Source of the DNA: JALXCG01 sp026991065 [NCBI: Gemmatimonadota bacterium]
Lineage (GTDB): Bacteria > GCA-2686955
Length of the DNA stretch: 14,288 bases
Direction: 5' to 3'
Assembly: GCA_026991065.1 (NCBI GenBank)
Contig: JALXCG010000629.1
Coordinates: 1 to 14,288, forward strand
How positions within the stretch are numbered: the first letter of the stretch is position 1; every line of letters starts with the position of its first letter. Both the position numbers and the translations under genes were made by a program. Positions 13,735 to 14,288 of this stretch are shown piece after piece. The notes below the pieces were generated by a model. The model searched no databases, had not been told where the DNA came from, and saw only the letters and a program-made list of their open reading frames with translations.

Positions 13735-14219
13735 TGTCGCCCCCTCTGCTGCGTGTCGACCGCCTGGACCGCTTCCACGATCTTGGTGTAGCCGGTGCAG
13801 CGACACAGGTTGCCACCCAGTCCATGGCGAATCTCCGCCTCGGAGAGCGGGCTCGCGCCGGACTTTTCCAGCAGGTGCACAGCGGAAACCACCATGCCCG
13901 GTGTGCAGAAACCGCACTGGGTCGCGCCGTGCTGGATGAAGGCCTCCTGAACTGGGTGCAAGCGCCCATCACCGGGCGCGATCCCTTCGATGGTGGTGAC
14001 TTCCTGACCATCGGCCTCGATGGCCAGGGTCAGGCAGGAGTTGATCGCGCGTCCGTTGAGCAGCACTGTGCAGGCACCGCAATCGCCGCTGCCGCAGCCT
14101 AATTTGGTGCCGGTCAGCCCCAGCTTCTCACGCAGCACGTCTACCAACCGTTCATGCGGCTGGACCACCGCCACCCGGCGGTCGCCATTGACTTGCAGAC
14201 GGATGATCTCTTCAGGCAT
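13731..14219 (-). CDS. 2Fe-2S (small) subunit of a molybdenum hydroxylase
   Basis: A 162-residue protein with two [2Fe-2S] domains. The plant-ferredoxin-like N-terminal cluster uses Cys42, Cys47, Cys50 and Cys62 ([18 protein letters not shown], then INSCL). The C-terminal helical cluster uses Cys102, Cys105, Cys139 and Cys141 ([11 protein letters not shown], then GNLCRCTGY). It carries electrons from the molybdenum centre to FAD. All eight cysteines are present. The start at ATG 14219 ([12 protein letters not shown]) fits the family. The in-frame GTG at 14270 would add 17 residues and has a stronger ribosome site (GGGAGAG), so it cannot be excluded. It is the first gene of the S-M-L operon seen here; what lies upstream is outside the window. 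Confidence 0.92.
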   Translation of the reverse strand: MPEEIIRLQVNGDRRVAVVQPHERLVDVLREKLGLTGTKLGCGSGDCGACTVLLNGRAINSCLTLAIEADGQEVTTIEGIAPGDGRLHPVQEAFIQHGATQCGFCTPGMVVSAVHLLEKSGASPLSEAEIRHGLGGNLCRCTGYTKIVEAVQAVDTQQRGRQ

Positions 14220-14270
14220 GGAGAACTTCACGGGCCGGCGCGCTGGTTCATTGCAAGCCGTTACCACCAC

Positions 14271-14287
14271 CTCTCCCGCCGGGAGAG
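14271..14287. repeat. Inverted repeat at the right edge
   Basis: CTCTCCC / GGGAGAG, a perfect 7-bp stem with a 3-base loop, directly upstream of the longer possible reading of the 2Fe-2S subunit gene. On the minus strand one arm is a Shine-Dalgarno-like GGGAGAG, so folding could hide a ribosome site. It may equally be the end of a terminator of an upstream gene; the window stops here. Confidence 0.35.
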
Positions 14288-14288
14288 C

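Overview
The window looks like chromosomal DNA of a GC-rich, probably Gram-negative bacterium. Genes are tightly packed with 4-bp ATGA overlaps. There is a lipoprotein signal at the left edge and two secreted right-handed beta-helix proteins ending in a PDMGAYGGP motif. That motif, and an N-terminus of the type HIPADYATIQAGI, are common in FCB-group and Eisenbacteria/Krumholzibacteriota-like genomes. This placement is an inference from protein style only; no rRNA or marker gene fixes the taxon.

Layout. Positions 1-98 (-) hold the start of a lipoprotein gene cut by the edge. Positions 238-2274 (+) encode a complete M3-family zinc oligopeptidase, followed one base later by a convergent orphan CheY-like receiver protein (2276-2644, -). 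Positions 2774-4824 (-) hold a two-gene unit, an HD-domain protein followed by a CCA-adding tRNA nucleotidyltransferase, joined by an ATGA overlap. Divergent from it, 5056-6607 (+), lies a SatD-family protein overlapping a DUF3307 membrane protein. The region between the divergent units, plus the first codons of satD, carries four copies of an 18-bp palindrome, TTCGGY-N6-RCCGAW, arranged as two pairs with identical 29-bp spacing. SatD has a C-terminal helix-turn-helix-like segment, so autoregulation of satD-DUF3307 (and perhaps control of the HD-cca unit) is the most interesting hypothesis here.

DUF3307 and the convergent arsenite methyltransferase gene (6769-7620, -) are separated by a 167-bp element with 20-bp inverted ends and flanking TA dinucleotides, a MITE-like insertion whose ends form both stop codons. 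Then come two tandem paralogous secreted beta-helix genes (7775-8884 and 9227-10414, -) with a shared motif upstream of each start.

The right end (10593-14219, -) is an S-M-L operon for a xanthine dehydrogenase-family molybdenum hydroxylase: a 2Fe-2S subunit, an FAD subunit and a molybdopterin subunit, linked by ATGA overlaps. The large-subunit gene is broken near 11471 by a frameshift in which about a dozen expected residues are also missing, so it is a pseudogene or carries an assembly error.

Apart from the operon-like pairs there is no obvious pathway joining these blocks. No tRNA, rRNA, CRISPR array, prophage or complete transposase was seen.
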